DNA of 64,000 bases from Pseudomonas indica NBRC 103045 (GTDB taxonomy: Bacteria; Pseudomonadota; Gammaproteobacteria; Pseudomonadales; Pseudomonadaceae). Where the stretch lies: the NCBI RefSeq assembly GCF_002091635.1, contig NZ_BDAC01000009.1, forward strand, positions 1-64,000, written 5' to 3'. Of the stretch, positions 21,633-31,322 are shown in pieces (the stretch's first letter is position 1; every line of letters begins with the position of its first letter). The position numbers were made by a program, and so were the translations under genes. Below the pieces are notes generated by a model. That model had not been told where the DNA came from. It saw only the letters and a program-made list of their open reading frames with translations, and did no database searches.

Positions 21633-22303
21633 GCCTTGGCCTGGGCCAGCTCGGCGCGCATCGCGTCGATCACCGCCTTGTAGTCGGGTTGGTTGAAGAT
21701 CGCCGAACCGGCGACGAAGGTATCCGCGCCCGCCTCGGCAATCTCGCGGATGTTCTTCACATTCACGCCGCCATCGATCTCCAGGCGGATGTCGCGCCCC
21801 GAGGCGTCGATCAGCGCGCGCGCTTCGCGCAGCTTGCCGAGGGTCCCCGGGATGAATTTCTGCCCGCCGAAGCCGGGGTTCACGCTCATCAGCAGGACCA
21901 TATCGACCTTGTCCATGACGTACTTGAGCACGTCCAGCGGGGTCGCCGGATTGAATACCAGGCCCGCCTTGGCGCCGCCGTCGCGGATCAGTTGCAGGGA
22001 GCGGTCGATGTGCTCGGAGGCTTCCGGGTGGAAGGTGATGTAGCTGGCGCCGGCCTCGATGAAGTCGCCGATGATGCGGTCCACCGGCTTGACCATCAGG
22101 TGCGCGTCGATCGGCGCGGTGATGCCGTACTTGCGCAGCGCCGCGCAGACCATCGGGCCGATGGTCAGGTTGGGCACGTAGTGGTTGTCCATCACATCGA
22201 AATGGACGATGTCGGCCCCGGCGGCGAGGACCTTGTCCACTTCCTCGCCGAGGCGGGCGAAGTCGGCGGAAAGGATCGACGGAGCAATGGCAAAGGGCTG
22301 CAT
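21629..22303 (-). CDS. rpe: Ribulose-phosphate 3-epimerase
   Basis: Rpe interconverts ribulose-5-P and xylulose-5-P in the pentose phosphate pathway. The 224-residue TIM barrel has the metal-binding residues in [39 protein letters not shown] and [11 protein letters not shown]. It overlaps gph by 4 bases. The agt-type transporter cluster lies upstream on the same strand. Confidence 0.97.
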   Translation of the reverse strand: MQPFAIAPSILSADFARLGEEVDKVLAAGADIVHFDVMDNHYVPNLTIGPMVCAALRKYGITAPIDAHLMVKPVDRIIGDFIEAGASYITFHPEASEHIDRSLQLIRDGGAKAGLVFNPATPLDVLKYVMDKVDMVLLMSVNPGFGGQKFIPGTLGKLREARALIDASGRDIRLEIDGGVNVKNIREIAEAGADTFVAGSAIFNQPDYKAVIDAMRAELAQAKA

Positions 22304-22375
22304 GGCGCACCTCGGGAAATCACGGAGGCGCGCATTGTACCCGAGAGAACCGCCTCGCCGCGCGGACGACCGTCG

Positions 22376-23416
22376 TCAGGGGCGTGCCAGCCAGCGCTCG
22401 AAGCGCTGCTCCAGTTCGTCGCCGTGTTCGATCCAGAACTCCACGCCCATGGGCAATGCCTGCGCCATGTTCGCCGGCGCGGTGGGCAGGCGCGCCACCC
22501 GCTCGGGCGCAAGGCCGGCCAGCGCCCCGCTGTTGACCGGCCCGTAGGGAATGCGCTCGGCAAAAACCTGCTGCGTCTCCCGTTGACTGGCGAAGCGGAT
22601 GAACTGAAGCGCCTCGCGGCTGTTGAAGCTGCCGCTGGGGATAGCCCAGTAATCGAAGTCGTAGATGCTGCCCGGCCATACCAACTGCAGGGCGGCACCC
22701 TGGTCCTGGGCCGCGCCGATGCGTCCGCTGTAGGAAGCACTCATCAGCAGACTGCCGTCATTCAAACCCCGGATGGGCTCCTCACCGGCCTGCCACCAGC
22801 GGATATACGGCCTGAGCTGATCGAGCTTGTCGAACGCCATGTCCACTCCCTGCCGTGTCGCCAGACGGGCATAGACCTGCTCCGCCGGCACGCCGCTGGC
22901 CAGCAGGGCGAACTCCAGGTTGTACTTGGCGCCCTTGCGCAGTCCACGATTACCGGGGAAGCGCTGCACATCCCAGAAATCGGCCCAGCCCTGCGGCGCC
23001 TGCGACAATCTCTGACTGTCGTAGGCCAGCACCATCGACCAGACGAACGTGCCCACGCCGCACGGGCGTAGTGCACCGGGAATGAACGCCTGGGTATCGC
23101 CCAACTCCTGCGCATCCAGGGGCTGGAACAGGCCCGTCTCGCAACCGCGCACCAGCTCCGGCGCTTCCACCTCGACCACGTCCCAACTGACATGCTGCGC
23201 CGCCTGCATGCGCCGCAACTTGTCGAAGTCACCGTTGTAGGAGCCATTGATCACCACCGTGCCGGTGGTCGCCTTGAACGGCTTGTAGAAGGCATCGCGC
23301 TGGGCGTCGCGCGTCGCGCCGCCGAACGAGACCACCATCAGTTGCGCGGCGAAACCGGTGCTCGCGGCACCGAGGCAGAGAGCGGCCAGAGTCCAGCGCA
23401 GGCTGTGCTTGAGCAT
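22376..23416 (-). CDS. Extracellular solute-binding protein, second paralogue of the agt cluster
   Basis: The 346-residue periplasmic binding protein has a signal peptide (MLKHSLRWTLAALCLGAASTGFA). The family is that of polyamine/GABA-type binding proteins (LMVVSFGGATRDAQRDAFYKPF, VSWDVVEVEAPEL, GWADFWDVQRFPGNRGLRKGAK). By eye it is close to half identical to the AgtB-like protein at 25733-26764, over their whole lengths, so a local duplication is likely. It is the distal gene of the transporter cluster. The ligand cannot be deduced. Confidence 0.85.
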   Translation of the reverse strand: MLKHSLRWTLAALCLGAASTGFAAQLMVVSFGGATRDAQRDAFYKPFKATTGTVVINGSYNGDFDKLRRMQAAQHVSWDVVEVEAPELVRGCETGLFQPLDAQELGDTQAFIPGALRPCGVGTFVWSMVLAYDSQRLSQAPQGWADFWDVQRFPGNRGLRKGAKYNLEFALLASGVPAEQVYARLATRQGVDMAFDKLDQLRPYIRWWQAGEEPIRGLNDGSLLMSASYSGRIGAAQDQGAALQLVWPGSIYDFDYWAIPSGSFNSREALQFIRFASQRETQQVFAERIPYGPVNSGALAGLAPERVARLPTAPANMAQALPMGVEFWIEHGDELEQRFERWLARP

Positions 23417-23488
23417 CGAATGTCTTCCTTGTAGAGAGGACGGCCGTCCGGGCGCAGCCGTCATGCCGGTGCCTGACAGCCCCGGCGA

Positions 23489-24316
23489 TCAGGCGGGCTG
23501 CTGGGTACGCATCTTCTCGCTGCGGCCACGCAGCCATTCGAGGGTCAGCAACAGCAGGACCGAGAAACCGATCAGCAGCGTCGCGGCGGCGGCGATGGTC
23601 GGGCTCAGGTTCTCGCGGATACCGCTGAACATTTGCCGCGGCAGGGTCGCCTGTTCGGGGCCGGCGAGGAACAGCGTCACCACCACCTCATCGAACGAGG
23701 TGGCGAAGGCAAACAACGCGCCGGAGATCACGCCGGGCGCGATCAGCGGCAGGGTGACCCGGAAGAACGCCGTCAGCGGCGAGGCACCGAGGCTGGCGGC
23801 GGCGCGCACCAGATTGTAGTTGAAGCCCTGCAGGGTCGCGGAGACGGTGATGATCACGAAGGGCACGCCGAGCACCGCGTGCACCAGGATCAGCGACAGG
23901 TAGCTGTTGCCGAGGCCCAGGGGAGCGAAGAACAGGTAGCTGGCGACACCGATGATCACCACCGGCACCACCATCGGCGAGATCACCAGGCTCATGATCA
24001 GCGCCTTGCCGCGAAACTCGCCACGGGTCAGACCGATGGAGGCCAGGGTGCCGAAGACCATCGCCAGCAGGGTCGCGGCCGGCGCGATGATCATGCTGTT
24101 CTTCAGCGAACGCATCCATTCCGCCGAGGTGAAGAAGGCCTCGTACCAGCGCAGGGAGAAGCCCTGCAGCGGATAGACCAGGAAGGAGCCGGAGTTGAAC
24201 GACAGCGGCACGATGACCAGCACCGGCAGCACCAGGAACAGCAGCACCAGCGCGCAGATGCCGCGCAGGGTGTAGAACCAGACCCGCTCGGCGGGCGACA
24301 TATAGGGGCTCAGCAT
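23489..24316 (-). CDS. agtD: ABC transporter permease, PotC type (AgtD-like)
   Basis: The 275-residue inner-membrane permease has six predicted helices and the EAA loop (AAASLGASPLTAFFRVTLPLIAPGV) that contacts the ATPase. It matches the second permease of polyamine/GABA-type importers. In P. aeruginosa the agt system takes up GABA and 5-aminovalerate. The symbol is transferred by gene order and family, so the substrate is provisional. Confidence 0.85.
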   Translation of the reverse strand: MLSPYMSPAERVWFYTLRGICALVLLFLVLPVLVIVPLSFNSGSFLVYPLQGFSLRWYEAFFTSAEWMRSLKNSMIIAPAATLLAMVFGTLASIGLTRGEFRGKALIMSLVISPMVVPVVIIGVASYLFFAPLGLGNSYLSLILVHAVLGVPFVIITVSATLQGFNYNLVRAAASLGASPLTAFFRVTLPLIAPGVISGALFAFATSFDEVVVTLFLAGPEQATLPRQMFSGIRENLSPTIAAAATLLIGFSVLLLLTLEWLRGRSEKMRTQQPA

Positions 24317-24392
24317 GGCCTACTTCTCCAAACGCATCGTCTCGGGTCCGTGGACCCTCTAGAAGCCCCGGCGCGCGGCCGAGGCGCGCCGA

Positions 24393-25640
24393 TCAACCCA
24401 AGCGCAGCCGGTTGGCGCCGACCAGCCAGCTGTACACCACGTAGAGCACCAGGGTGGCGAACAGCAGCAGCCCGCCGAGGGCCGTGGCCATGCCCCAGTT
24501 GATGGTGGTGTTGGTGTAGAAGGCGACGAAGTAACTGATCATCTGGTCGTTCGGGCTGCCCAGCAGCGCCGGGGTGATGTAGTAGCCAATAGACAGGATG
24601 AACACCAGCAGGCAACCTGCCCCCACGCCCGCCACGGTCTGCGGGAAGTACACCCGCCAGAAGCTGGCGAACGGGTGGCAGCCCAGGGAGATAGCCGCAC
24701 GCATGTACGTCGGCGAGATGCCCTTCATCACGCTGTAGATCGGCAGGATCATGAACGGCAGCATGATGTGCACCATAGCGACGTAGACCCCGCTGCGGTT
24801 GAACACCAGTTGTAGCGGCTGGTCGATCAGGCCGAGCTTGAGCAAGGCACCGTTGATCAGGCCGCCGGACTGCAGCAGCACGATCCAGGCCGCTACCCGC
24901 ACCAGGATCGAGGTCCAGAACGGCAGCAGCACCAGGATCATCAGCAGGTTGCTCTGGCGTGTCGGCAGGTTGGCCAGCAGGTACGCCAGCGGATAGGCCA
25001 GCACCAGGCAGATCGCGGTGATCACCGCGCCCATCCAGAAGGTGCGGGCAAAGATGTCCAGGTAGATCGCCTGGTCCGGCGTGGCCGGCGCCAGCTCGCC
25101 GAGGTCGTCGATCCGATGATCGAGGGCGGCCAGCAGGTAGTACGGGGTAACCGCATGGGTGTTGCGGCGGATCGCCTGCCAATAGGCCGGATCGCCCCAA
25201 CGCTCGTCGAGCCCTTCCAGCGCTTCTCTGTACGAGGCCGGCTCACTGTCGAACGGCAGCGCCCGCGCGGTCTTGCTCAGCAGGCTGCGATAGCCGGCCA
25301 GCTCCATGTTCAGACGCTTGGACAGGTCGCCCAGGGCTTGCTTGGCGCCCTTGGCGCTCAAATCCGTGGCCAGGGCACGGTAAACCGCTTCCGGCGGCAG
25401 GGATTTTCCATCCCAGTCGCGGATGGCTTCTACGGTCTGCGGCAGCGCCGTCACCACTTCCGGGTTCTTCACGCTCTTGTAGAGCAACGCGGCGATCGGC
25501 ACCAGGAAGGTCAAAAGGAGGAAGAGCAGCAGGGGCAGGATCAGCGCCTGCGCCTTGAACCGGTTGAAGCGCTCGGCACGCGCCAGACGCTGCTTCAGGC
25601 TGGGGCCGGCGACCTCGTTCAGGGGCACTGCGATGGCCAT
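24393..25640 (-). CDS. agtC: ABC transporter permease, PotB type with large N-terminal insert (AgtC-like)
   Basis: The 415-residue permease is about 130 residues longer than a typical PotB. After the first transmembrane helix (about 32-52) comes a 145-residue soluble, probably periplasmic insert (SVKNPEVVTALPQTVEAIRDW...). The remaining helices follow, with the EAA loop RAAISLGCHPFASFWRVYFPQTVAGV. The extra domain is known in this permease subgroup. It is the partner of the AgtD-like permease. Confidence 0.85.
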   Translation of the reverse strand: MAIAVPLNEVAGPSLKQRLARAERFNRFKAQALILPLLLFLLLTFLVPIAALLYKSVKNPEVVTALPQTVEAIRDWDGKSLPPEAVYRALATDLSAKGAKQALGDLSKRLNMELAGYRSLLSKTARALPFDSEPASYREALEGLDERWGDPAYWQAIRRNTHAVTPYYLLAALDHRIDDLGELAPATPDQAIYLDIFARTFWMGAVITAICLVLAYPLAYLLANLPTRQSNLLMILVLLPFWTSILVRVAAWIVLLQSGGLINGALLKLGLIDQPLQLVFNRSGVYVAMVHIMLPFMILPIYSVMKGISPTYMRAAISLGCHPFASFWRVYFPQTVAGVGAGCLLVFILSIGYYITPALLGSPNDQMISYFVAFYTNTTINWGMATALGGLLLFATLVLYVVYSWLVGANRLRLG

Positions 25641-25698
25641 GGCGAACTCCGCAAGGAGGGCCGCCCGAGGGCGACCCGGAAACTAGGAAATCGGAATC

Positions 25699-25725
25699 GG
25701 CCCTCCCCCTCGCCGGGAGAGGGCC
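25699..25725 (-). terminator. Intercistronic hairpin after the AgtB-like gene
   Basis: A 7-bp stem (GGCCCTC / GAGGGCC) encloses a GC-rich 13-base loop just beyond the stop of the binding-protein gene and ahead of the permease genes. There is no T run, so it is more likely an mRNA 3'-end stabiliser or partial terminator that gives more binding protein than permease, a common arrangement (inference). Confidence 0.4.
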
Positions 25726-25732
25726 AGCAGGC

Positions 25733-26764
25733 TTACTTCGCTGCCCAGGCGTTGAAACGCTGTTCCAGTTGCTCGCCGAAGTCGGCCCAGAAGGTCACGT
25801 CCATGGCCACCTGGTTGGCGATGTTTTCCGGGGTGGTCGGCATGTCCTTGAGCAGCGCCGGGTCGAGCAGCGAGACCGCCTGCTTGTTGGCCGGACCGTA
25901 GGCGATGTTCTCGGAGTAGATCTTCTGCTGCTCGGGCTTCAGGCTGAAGGCAATGAACTTCAGTGCTTCATCCTTGTTCTTCGCGCCCTTCGGAATGGCC
26001 CAGGCGTCGAAGTCATAGATGCCGCCGTCCCACACCACCTTCAGGTTGCTTTCCTTCTGCACCGCAGCGATGCGCCCGTTGTAGGCCGAACTCATCACGA
26101 CGTCGCCGGAGGCGAGGTACTGCGGCGGCTGGGCGCCGGCTTCCCACCACTGGATGTGCGGCTTCAACTCGTCGAGTTTCTTGAAGGCGCGCTCCTGGCC
26201 GTCCTTGCTCGCCAGAACCTTGTAGACGTCCTTCGGCGCGACGCCGTCGGCCATCAGGGCGAATTCCAGGGTGTACTTGGCGCCCTTGCGCAGGCCACGC
26301 TTGCCGGGGAATTTCTTCACGTCCCAGAAATCGGCCCAACTGGTCGGTGCGGATTGCAGTTTGTCGGCGTTGTAGGCCAGTACGGTGGACCAGACGAAGA
26401 AGCCTACGCCACAGAGCTGCGCGGCGCCGGGGACCAGGTTGTCCTTGCCGCCCAGCACGCTGTAGTCCAGCTCTTCGAACATGTCTTCGTCGCAGCCGCG
26501 GGAGAGTTCCGGCGACTCCACTTCGACCAGGTCCCAGGTCACGCTGTTGGTGTCGACCATGGCTTTCACCTTGGCCATCTCGCCGTTGTACTCGCCGGCG
26601 ATGATCTTGTTGCCGGTGGCAGCTTCGAAAGGCTGGTAGTAGGCCTTGGCCTGGGCGTCCTTGTTCGCGCCACCGAAGGAAATGACGGTCAGGTCGGCCG
26701 CCAGCAAGGGAGTGGAAGAAGCCATGGCGACGGCCAGGGCGGCGACTTTCAAGCGAAACGACAT
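25733..26764 (-). CDS. agtB: Extracellular solute-binding protein (AgtB-like)
   Basis: The 343-residue periplasmic binding protein has a signal peptide ending AMASSTPLLA. Core segments include LTVISFGGANKDAQAKAYYQPF, VTWDLVEVESPEL and SWADFWDVKKFPGKRGLRKGAK. It lies between the ATPase and permease genes, the position of AgtB, the GABA/5-aminovalerate binding protein of P. aeruginosa. A paralogue lies at the far end of the cluster. Confidence 0.88.
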   Translation of the reverse strand: MSFRLKVAALAVAMASSTPLLAADLTVISFGGANKDAQAKAYYQPFEAATGNKIIAGEYNGEMAKVKAMVDTNSVTWDLVEVESPELSRGCDEDMFEELDYSVLGGKDNLVPGAAQLCGVGFFVWSTVLAYNADKLQSAPTSWADFWDVKKFPGKRGLRKGAKYTLEFALMADGVAPKDVYKVLASKDGQERAFKKLDELKPHIQWWEAGAQPPQYLASGDVVMSSAYNGRIAAVQKESNLKVVWDGGIYDFDAWAIPKGAKNKDEALKFIAFSLKPEQQKIYSENIAYGPANKQAVSLLDPALLKDMPTTPENIANQVAMDVTFWADFGEQLEQRFNAWAAK

Positions 26765-26805
26765 AGTGTTCTCCTTTCTTGTGTTTGGCAGATTTGGAAC
26801 GCGAG

Positions 26806-27924
26806 TCAGTTTGCTGGGAGTGCGTCCAAGGCGCGGACGTGTTCGAGTTGCCAGCCCAGCGGCACAACGTCGCCCACCGCCAACGCCGGATCGAGCTCGG
26901 CGATGGGTTGTTTGACGAAGAAGTCGGACTGACCACAGACCTCCAGACGGATGCGCACGTGGTCGCCCAGATAGATGAATTCCGCCACCCTTCCGGAGAA
27001 GCGGTTGGTACAGGCGTCGCTGCCGCCATTGAGGCGAACTCGCTCGGGACGGATCGACAGAGTCACCGGATCGCCCGGCTGGCCGACGTTCACCGCCAGC
27101 GCCTCGACCTTTTCGCCGCGCGGCAGGCCGATCACACAGCGCTCACCCTCGCGGCTGAGCAACTGTCCACTGAGCCGGTTGTTTTCGCCGATGAAGTTGG
27201 CGACGAAGCTGTTCTTCGGGTGTTCGTACAGGTTGCGCGGTGCGTCGATCTGCTGGATTTCGCCCTGGTGGAACACCGCCACGCGGTCAGACATGGTCAG
27301 CGCCTCACCCTGGTCGTGGGTGACGTAGACCACAGTGACGCCGAGCCGCTCGTGGAGGTGCTTGATCTCCATCTGCATGTGCTCGCGCAGTTGCTTGTCC
27401 AGTGCGCCGAGCGGTTCGTCCATCAGCACCAGCTGGGGTTCGAACACCAGGGCGCGGGCCAAGGCCACGCGCTGCTGCTGGCCACCGGAAAGCTGGGCCG
27501 GGTAACGGCCGCCGAAAGCGTCGAGCTGCACCATGGACAGCGCGCGCTTGACCCGCTCGCCGATATCCGGCTTGGCCAGGCCGCGTACCGTCAGGGGAAA
27601 CGCCAGGTTCTCCGCCACAGTCATGTGCGGGAACAGCGCATAGTTCTGAAACACCATGCCGATGTCGCGCTTGTGCGGCGGCACATTGTTGATGGAGCGG
27701 CCAGCGAGGAGGATTTCCCCGGAAGTGGGGGTTTCGAAGCCGGCCAGCATCATCAGGCTGGTGGTCTTGCCGGAACCGGACGGCCCCAGCAGCGTGAGGA
27801 ATTCGCCTTTGCGAATGTCCAGGTTGAGGTCTTTGACAATGAGCGTCTCGCCGTCGTAGCTCTTCTGCACGCCACGGAAGCTGACCAGCACGTCGCTCGC
27901 CCCAGTCGTTGTAGTCCCGACCAT
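26806..27924 (-). CDS. agtA: ABC transporter ATP-binding protein (AgtA-like)
   Basis: The 372-residue ATPase is of the spermidine/putrescine importer class. Walker A is GPSGSGKTT, the signature is [15 protein letters not shown], Walker B is [12 protein letters not shown], and the switch histidine is in YVTHDQ. A C-terminal TOBE domain follows ([12 protein letters not shown]). The ATG at 27924 is preferred to the adjacent GTG at 27927 because of AAGG spacing. It is the first gene of the minus-strand transporter cluster. Confidence 0.9.
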   Translation of the reverse strand: MVGTTTTGASDVLVSFRGVQKSYDGETLIVKDLNLDIRKGEFLTLLGPSGSGKTTSLMMLAGFETPTSGEILLAGRSINNVPPHKRDIGMVFQNYALFPHMTVAENLAFPLTVRGLAKPDIGERVKRALSMVQLDAFGGRYPAQLSGGQQQRVALARALVFEPQLVLMDEPLGALDKQLREHMQMEIKHLHERLGVTVVYVTHDQGEALTMSDRVAVFHQGEIQQIDAPRNLYEHPKNSFVANFIGENNRLSGQLLSREGERCVIGLPRGEKVEALAVNVGQPGDPVTLSIRPERVRLNGGSDACTNRFSGRVAEFIYLGDHVRIRLEVCGQSDFFVKQPIAELDPALAVGDVVPLGWQLEHVRALDALPAN

Positions 27925-28032
27925 CACCGCACCTTGTTGTTATGGTTGCCGTTGTCAATAAGCCTAGATAAGGCGAAACGGCGCGCAAATCGGCGCTGGG
28001 GAGAGATTGCTATAGGGGGCTGCGAGAATGTC

Positions 28033-28052
28033 GTGTAGGGCTCGCCCTACAC
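28033..28052. repeat. Perfect 9-bp hairpin in the agtA-agtR intergenic region
   Basis: GTGTAGGGC and GCCCTACAC are separated by only two bases. It stands between the agtR stop and the agtA start, both on the minus strand. It may terminate agtR transcripts or be part of a repeat element; no T run follows, so its role is open. A second palindrome (TCCGATCGGA) lies about 70 bases away. Confidence 0.5.
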
Positions 28053-28167
28053 GCTTGTCGCTTTTGGATAAGTCACCAACACAACCATCGGAGCTGTTGC
28101 GACAGACAGGTCGCAAATAGGCAAGTCCGATCGGACGCGGGCTGTAGTCCTCCTTCCGGCGGATGGG

Positions 28168-28797
28168 TCAGATCAGCTTGTGCTCCACCGCATAGCGCAC
28201 CAGCTCGGCCACCGAATGAGCGCCCAGCTTCTGCATCAGGCGGGCCTTGTGGGTGCTGACGGTCTTGCTGCTCACCGCCAGGTGCTGGGCGATCTCGTTG
28301 ACGCCCTCCCCCTGCACCAGCCGCTCGAAGACCGAAAACTCCCGCTCGGACAAGGTGGCATGGGGCGGACGCGAATCGGTCAGGCCGACCTCGAAGACCA
28401 TGCGGTCGGCCAGCTCCGGATCGATGTAGCGGCCACCCGACGCCACCTTGCGGATCGCGGTGAGGAGCAGGGCCGGGTCGCTGTCCTTGGTCGCATAGCC
28501 CGCCGCGCCGATCTTCAGCGCGCGCGCCGCCATCTGCGCCTCATCGTGCATCGACAGCACCAGGATTGCCGGCGGCTGGGTCAGGGCGCGGATGCGCGGA
28601 ATCGCTTCCAGGCCATTCACGCCCGGCATGGAGATATCCAGCAATACCACCTCGCAAGGGGTCTGCCGCAGGGTCTCCATCAACTGCTCCCCGTTGCAGG
28701 CCTCGCCCACCACCTTGAGGTCCTTCGCCATGCCGATGAGTTGCTTGATGCCCTCGCGGACGATGGTGTGATCTTCCGCTACCAGAACCCGGATCAC
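28168..28797 (-). CDS. agtR: NarL/LuxR-type response regulator (AgtR-like)
   Basis: The 209-residue regulator has a receiver domain with phospho-acceptor Asp54 (VVLLDISMPGVNG), conserved Asp9, and Lys in ATKDSD. The C-terminal LuxR helix-turn-helix is LSEREFSVFERLVQGEGVNEIAQHLAVSSKTVSTHKARLMQKL. Its start overlaps the sensor-kinase stop by 4 bases. In P. aeruginosa AgtSR activates the agt transporter in response to 5-aminovalerate/GABA-type ligands and has been linked to sensing of peptidoglycan fragments. Confidence 0.88.
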   Translation of the reverse strand: MIRVLVAEDHTIVREGIKQLIGMAKDLKVVGEACNGEQLMETLRQTPCEVVLLDISMPGVNGLEAIPRIRALTQPPAILVLSMHDEAQMAARALKIGAAGYATKDSDPALLLTAIRKVASGGRYIDPELADRMVFEVGLTDSRPPHATLSEREFSVFERLVQGEGVNEIAQHLAVSSKTVSTHKARLMQKLGAHSVAELVRYAVEHKLI

Positions 28798-31232
28798 GCG
28801 GCTTCCTCCTTATCCAGAAACATGCATACCCGCAGCGTGGTGCCCTCGCCCGGCTGGCTGTCGATGCTCAGCCTACCGCCGAGCATCAGCACCCGCTCGC
28901 GCATGCCGACCAACCCGAACGAACTGCCCCGGCGCTCGCTCGGGCTGAACCCGCGCCCATCGTCGCTGATGTACAGGCACAACTCGCCGGCTTCGAGGCT
29001 CAGGCGCACCGTCACAGTATGCGCCTCGGCATGCCGGATCACGTTGGTCAGCGCCTCCTGCAGCACGCGGAACAGGCCGATGGCCTTGGCATCCGATAAG
29101 GGCGGCACGCTCTCCGGCACCTCCACCAGGCAGGGAATCTGCGTCCGCGCCTCGAAGCGCTGGGCCTGCCATTCGATGGCCGAGGCGATACCGGCATCCA
29201 GAATTGGCGGGCGCAGGGCGGTGGCCACGTCGCGCACCAGTTGGAACAACTGCGCGATCAGCCGCTTCATATTGTCCAAGCGCTCGCCCAGGCCGGGATC
29301 GAGTTCGGCGTAGGCCAGCTCGCACATCGAGGTCTCCAGCTTGAGCACGGTCAGCACCTGGCCCAGTTCGTCGTGGACCTCGCGGGCGATGCGCGCCTTC
29401 TCCTCCTCGCGCACCGTCTCCAGATGCGCCGACAACTCGCGCAACTGCGCACGAGAGTCGGCCAGCTCCAGCTCGATCCGCTTGTTCGCGCTGATATCCC
29501 AGACGATGCCATCCCACACCACGCGCCCATTGTCGAAACGCCGGGCGGTGGCCTTGATATCCGCCCAGCGCGGCTCGCCAGCCTGGGTCAGGATGCGGCC
29601 CTGCCAGTGCCAGTCGCGCTCTTCGCGCAAAGCCTGTTCCTGGGTGCTTTCGTAGGAAGCCCGGTCGTCCGGGTGGACCAGACTGCGAATGCCGCGATCC
29701 GGCTGCAGCAGGGTGCTCGCCGAATATCCGACCAGGCTTTCGCTGCCCTCGCCGATGAAGGCGAACACCACCGAGGCGTCGATGTGCGGCCGTTCCAGAC
29801 GAAACACCAACCCCGGCACGTTGGCCGCGATACCTGTCAGCCGGGCCTCGCTTTCTTCCAGCGCGGCGCGGGCACGGCGGCGCTCGGTGACGTCGGTGAG
29901 AAACACCAGCAGGTACTCGCTTTCGCGAAAGCGCAGGAAGCTCAAGGAGACGTCGGCCGGCAGTTCGCTGCCATCGGCGCGGCGGCACTGCGTCTCGAAA
30001 CTGAGCGGACCTTCCGCGGCGCGCGCCCGTTTCCACAGCCCCAGCCAGCGATCCATGCTCAGGCTCACCTCGAAGTCGGACAGAGGCCGCTCCAGCAACG
30101 CCCCCTGGGCGTAACCGAGCATGTCCTCGGCCGCGCGGTTGGCATAACGCACCCGGCTATCCCAGTTGACCCAGAGGATGCCGACGGTGCTTTCGTCGAC
30201 GGAGAACTGAGTCAGACGCAGCGCCTCTTCGGCGGCGTCGCGCAGCTCGATGGTATGGCGCGCATCGGCCAACCGGGTCTCCAGCACATGCTGCTGGCGA
30301 CGCAGCCAGGCGACGATGGCCATGGTCGCCAGCAGCAGCACGGCAAGCAGCAGGCTGAGGTTCTGCCAGAAACCCCTCGACTCGCCGAGGCTCGGATACT
30401 TGGGCAGCAACCAGCGCTCGCGCAGGGCTTCCAGCTCTTTCGCCGGCAACGCCCGCAACGCCGCATCCAGGACGGCGGCCAACTGCGGCCAATCGCGGCG
30501 GGAGGCGACGCGGAGCAACTGGGGGAAACCGATATCGCCGACCATCCCCAGCCCGGCGAATTCCGGTTCTCGACTCAGGCGGCCGAACTGCGCTTCATCG
30601 AGTACCGCATAGCGCACTTCCTGGCGGAGCAGGCTCTGCAAGGCCTGCCGCTCCGACGCGGCCGCCCGCAGGGCCAGGTTCGGATAGTTACCGCGCAAGT
30701 AATCGGCCACCGGGCCAGGCATGCGCACCGCCACCGGATCGGTCATGCCGAGCTGCTCCAACTCGACGGCCCCGCCTCCATTGCGCTCACCCACGAGCAA
30801 ATGCGGTACCCGCATATAGGGATCGGAAAAAAGCCAGAGGCGCAGGCCGGCCGGTGTCTGACTCAGGCCAGGCGCGAGGTCGATGCGCCTGTCGCGGGCG
30901 GCGGCTTCGAGCGCGGCCAGATCGTCATAGCGGTACCAGACCAGTTCCACCTGTAACAGCCGGGCGAGACTCTCCATCAGCTCGACATTGGCGCCGGCGA
31001 GCTGCTGCAGACGCCGGTCGTACTGCGCATACGGCGCCTGCAACACCACCCCGACACGCAGTTGACGATGTTCCTCCAGCCAGTTGCGCTGGGCCGGATC
31101 GAGAGCCAGGGGAGCGGGCGGCGGCGCGGCGAATACCCCGACCGGCAGCAGCCAGGCCAGGAGCAGAACAACGGATAACGGACGGATCATGCAGCACACC
31201 GCGCGGCCGGCAGTTCGAAAGAGGGCTGGCAT
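28794..31232 (-). CDS. agtS: Hybrid-topology sensor histidine kinase with periplasmic binding domain (AgtS-like)
   Basis: The 812-residue membrane kinase has a signal/anchor region, then a bacterial extracellular solute-binding family 3 domain (about 55-285) that should bind ligand in the periplasm, and a transmembrane helix (about 300-320). Two PAS domains follow (VDESTVGILWVNWDSRVRYANRA and ANVPGLVFRLER), then a HisKA_3 domain with the phospho-histidine in IAREVHDELGQVL, and an HATPase domain (LFRVLQEALTNVIRHA, DDGRGF, GLVGMRERV). Start 31232 has GGAG 6 bases upstream; ATG 31190 (MIRPLSV) is an alternative with a tidier signal peptide. Confidence 0.87.
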   Translation of the reverse strand: MPALFRTAGRAVCCMIRPLSVVLLLAWLLPVGVFAAPPPAPLALDPAQRNWLEEHRQLRVGVVLQAPYAQYDRRLQQLAGANVELMESLARLLQVELVWYRYDDLAALEAAARDRRIDLAPGLSQTPAGLRLWLFSDPYMRVPHLLVGERNGGGAVELEQLGMTDPVAVRMPGPVADYLRGNYPNLALRAAASERQALQSLLRQEVRYAVLDEAQFGRLSREPEFAGLGMVGDIGFPQLLRVASRRDWPQLAAVLDAALRALPAKELEALRERWLLPKYPSLGESRGFWQNLSLLLAVLLLATMAIVAWLRRQQHVLETRLADARHTIELRDAAEEALRLTQFSVDESTVGILWVNWDSRVRYANRAAEDMLGYAQGALLERPLSDFEVSLSMDRWLGLWKRARAAEGPLSFETQCRRADGSELPADVSLSFLRFRESEYLLVFLTDVTERRRARAALEESEARLTGIAANVPGLVFRLERPHIDASVVFAFIGEGSESLVGYSASTLLQPDRGIRSLVHPDDRASYESTQEQALREERDWHWQGRILTQAGEPRWADIKATARRFDNGRVVWDGIVWDISANKRIELELADSRAQLRELSAHLETVREEEKARIAREVHDELGQVLTVLKLETSMCELAYAELDPGLGERLDNMKRLIAQLFQLVRDVATALRPPILDAGIASAIEWQAQRFEARTQIPCLVEVPESVPPLSDAKAIGLFRVLQEALTNVIRHAEAHTVTVRLSLEAGELCLYISDDGRGFSPSERRGSSFGLVGMRERVLMLGGRLSIDSQPGEGTTLRVCMFLDKEEAA

Positions 31233-31322
31233 ACCTTACTCCAGCCGCCTCGCCCTGGCGAAGCCTGACAAATGCGGAACAGCCGTTTAGGCTGCCAATG
31301 TCGTCAAGACAGGAATACATCG

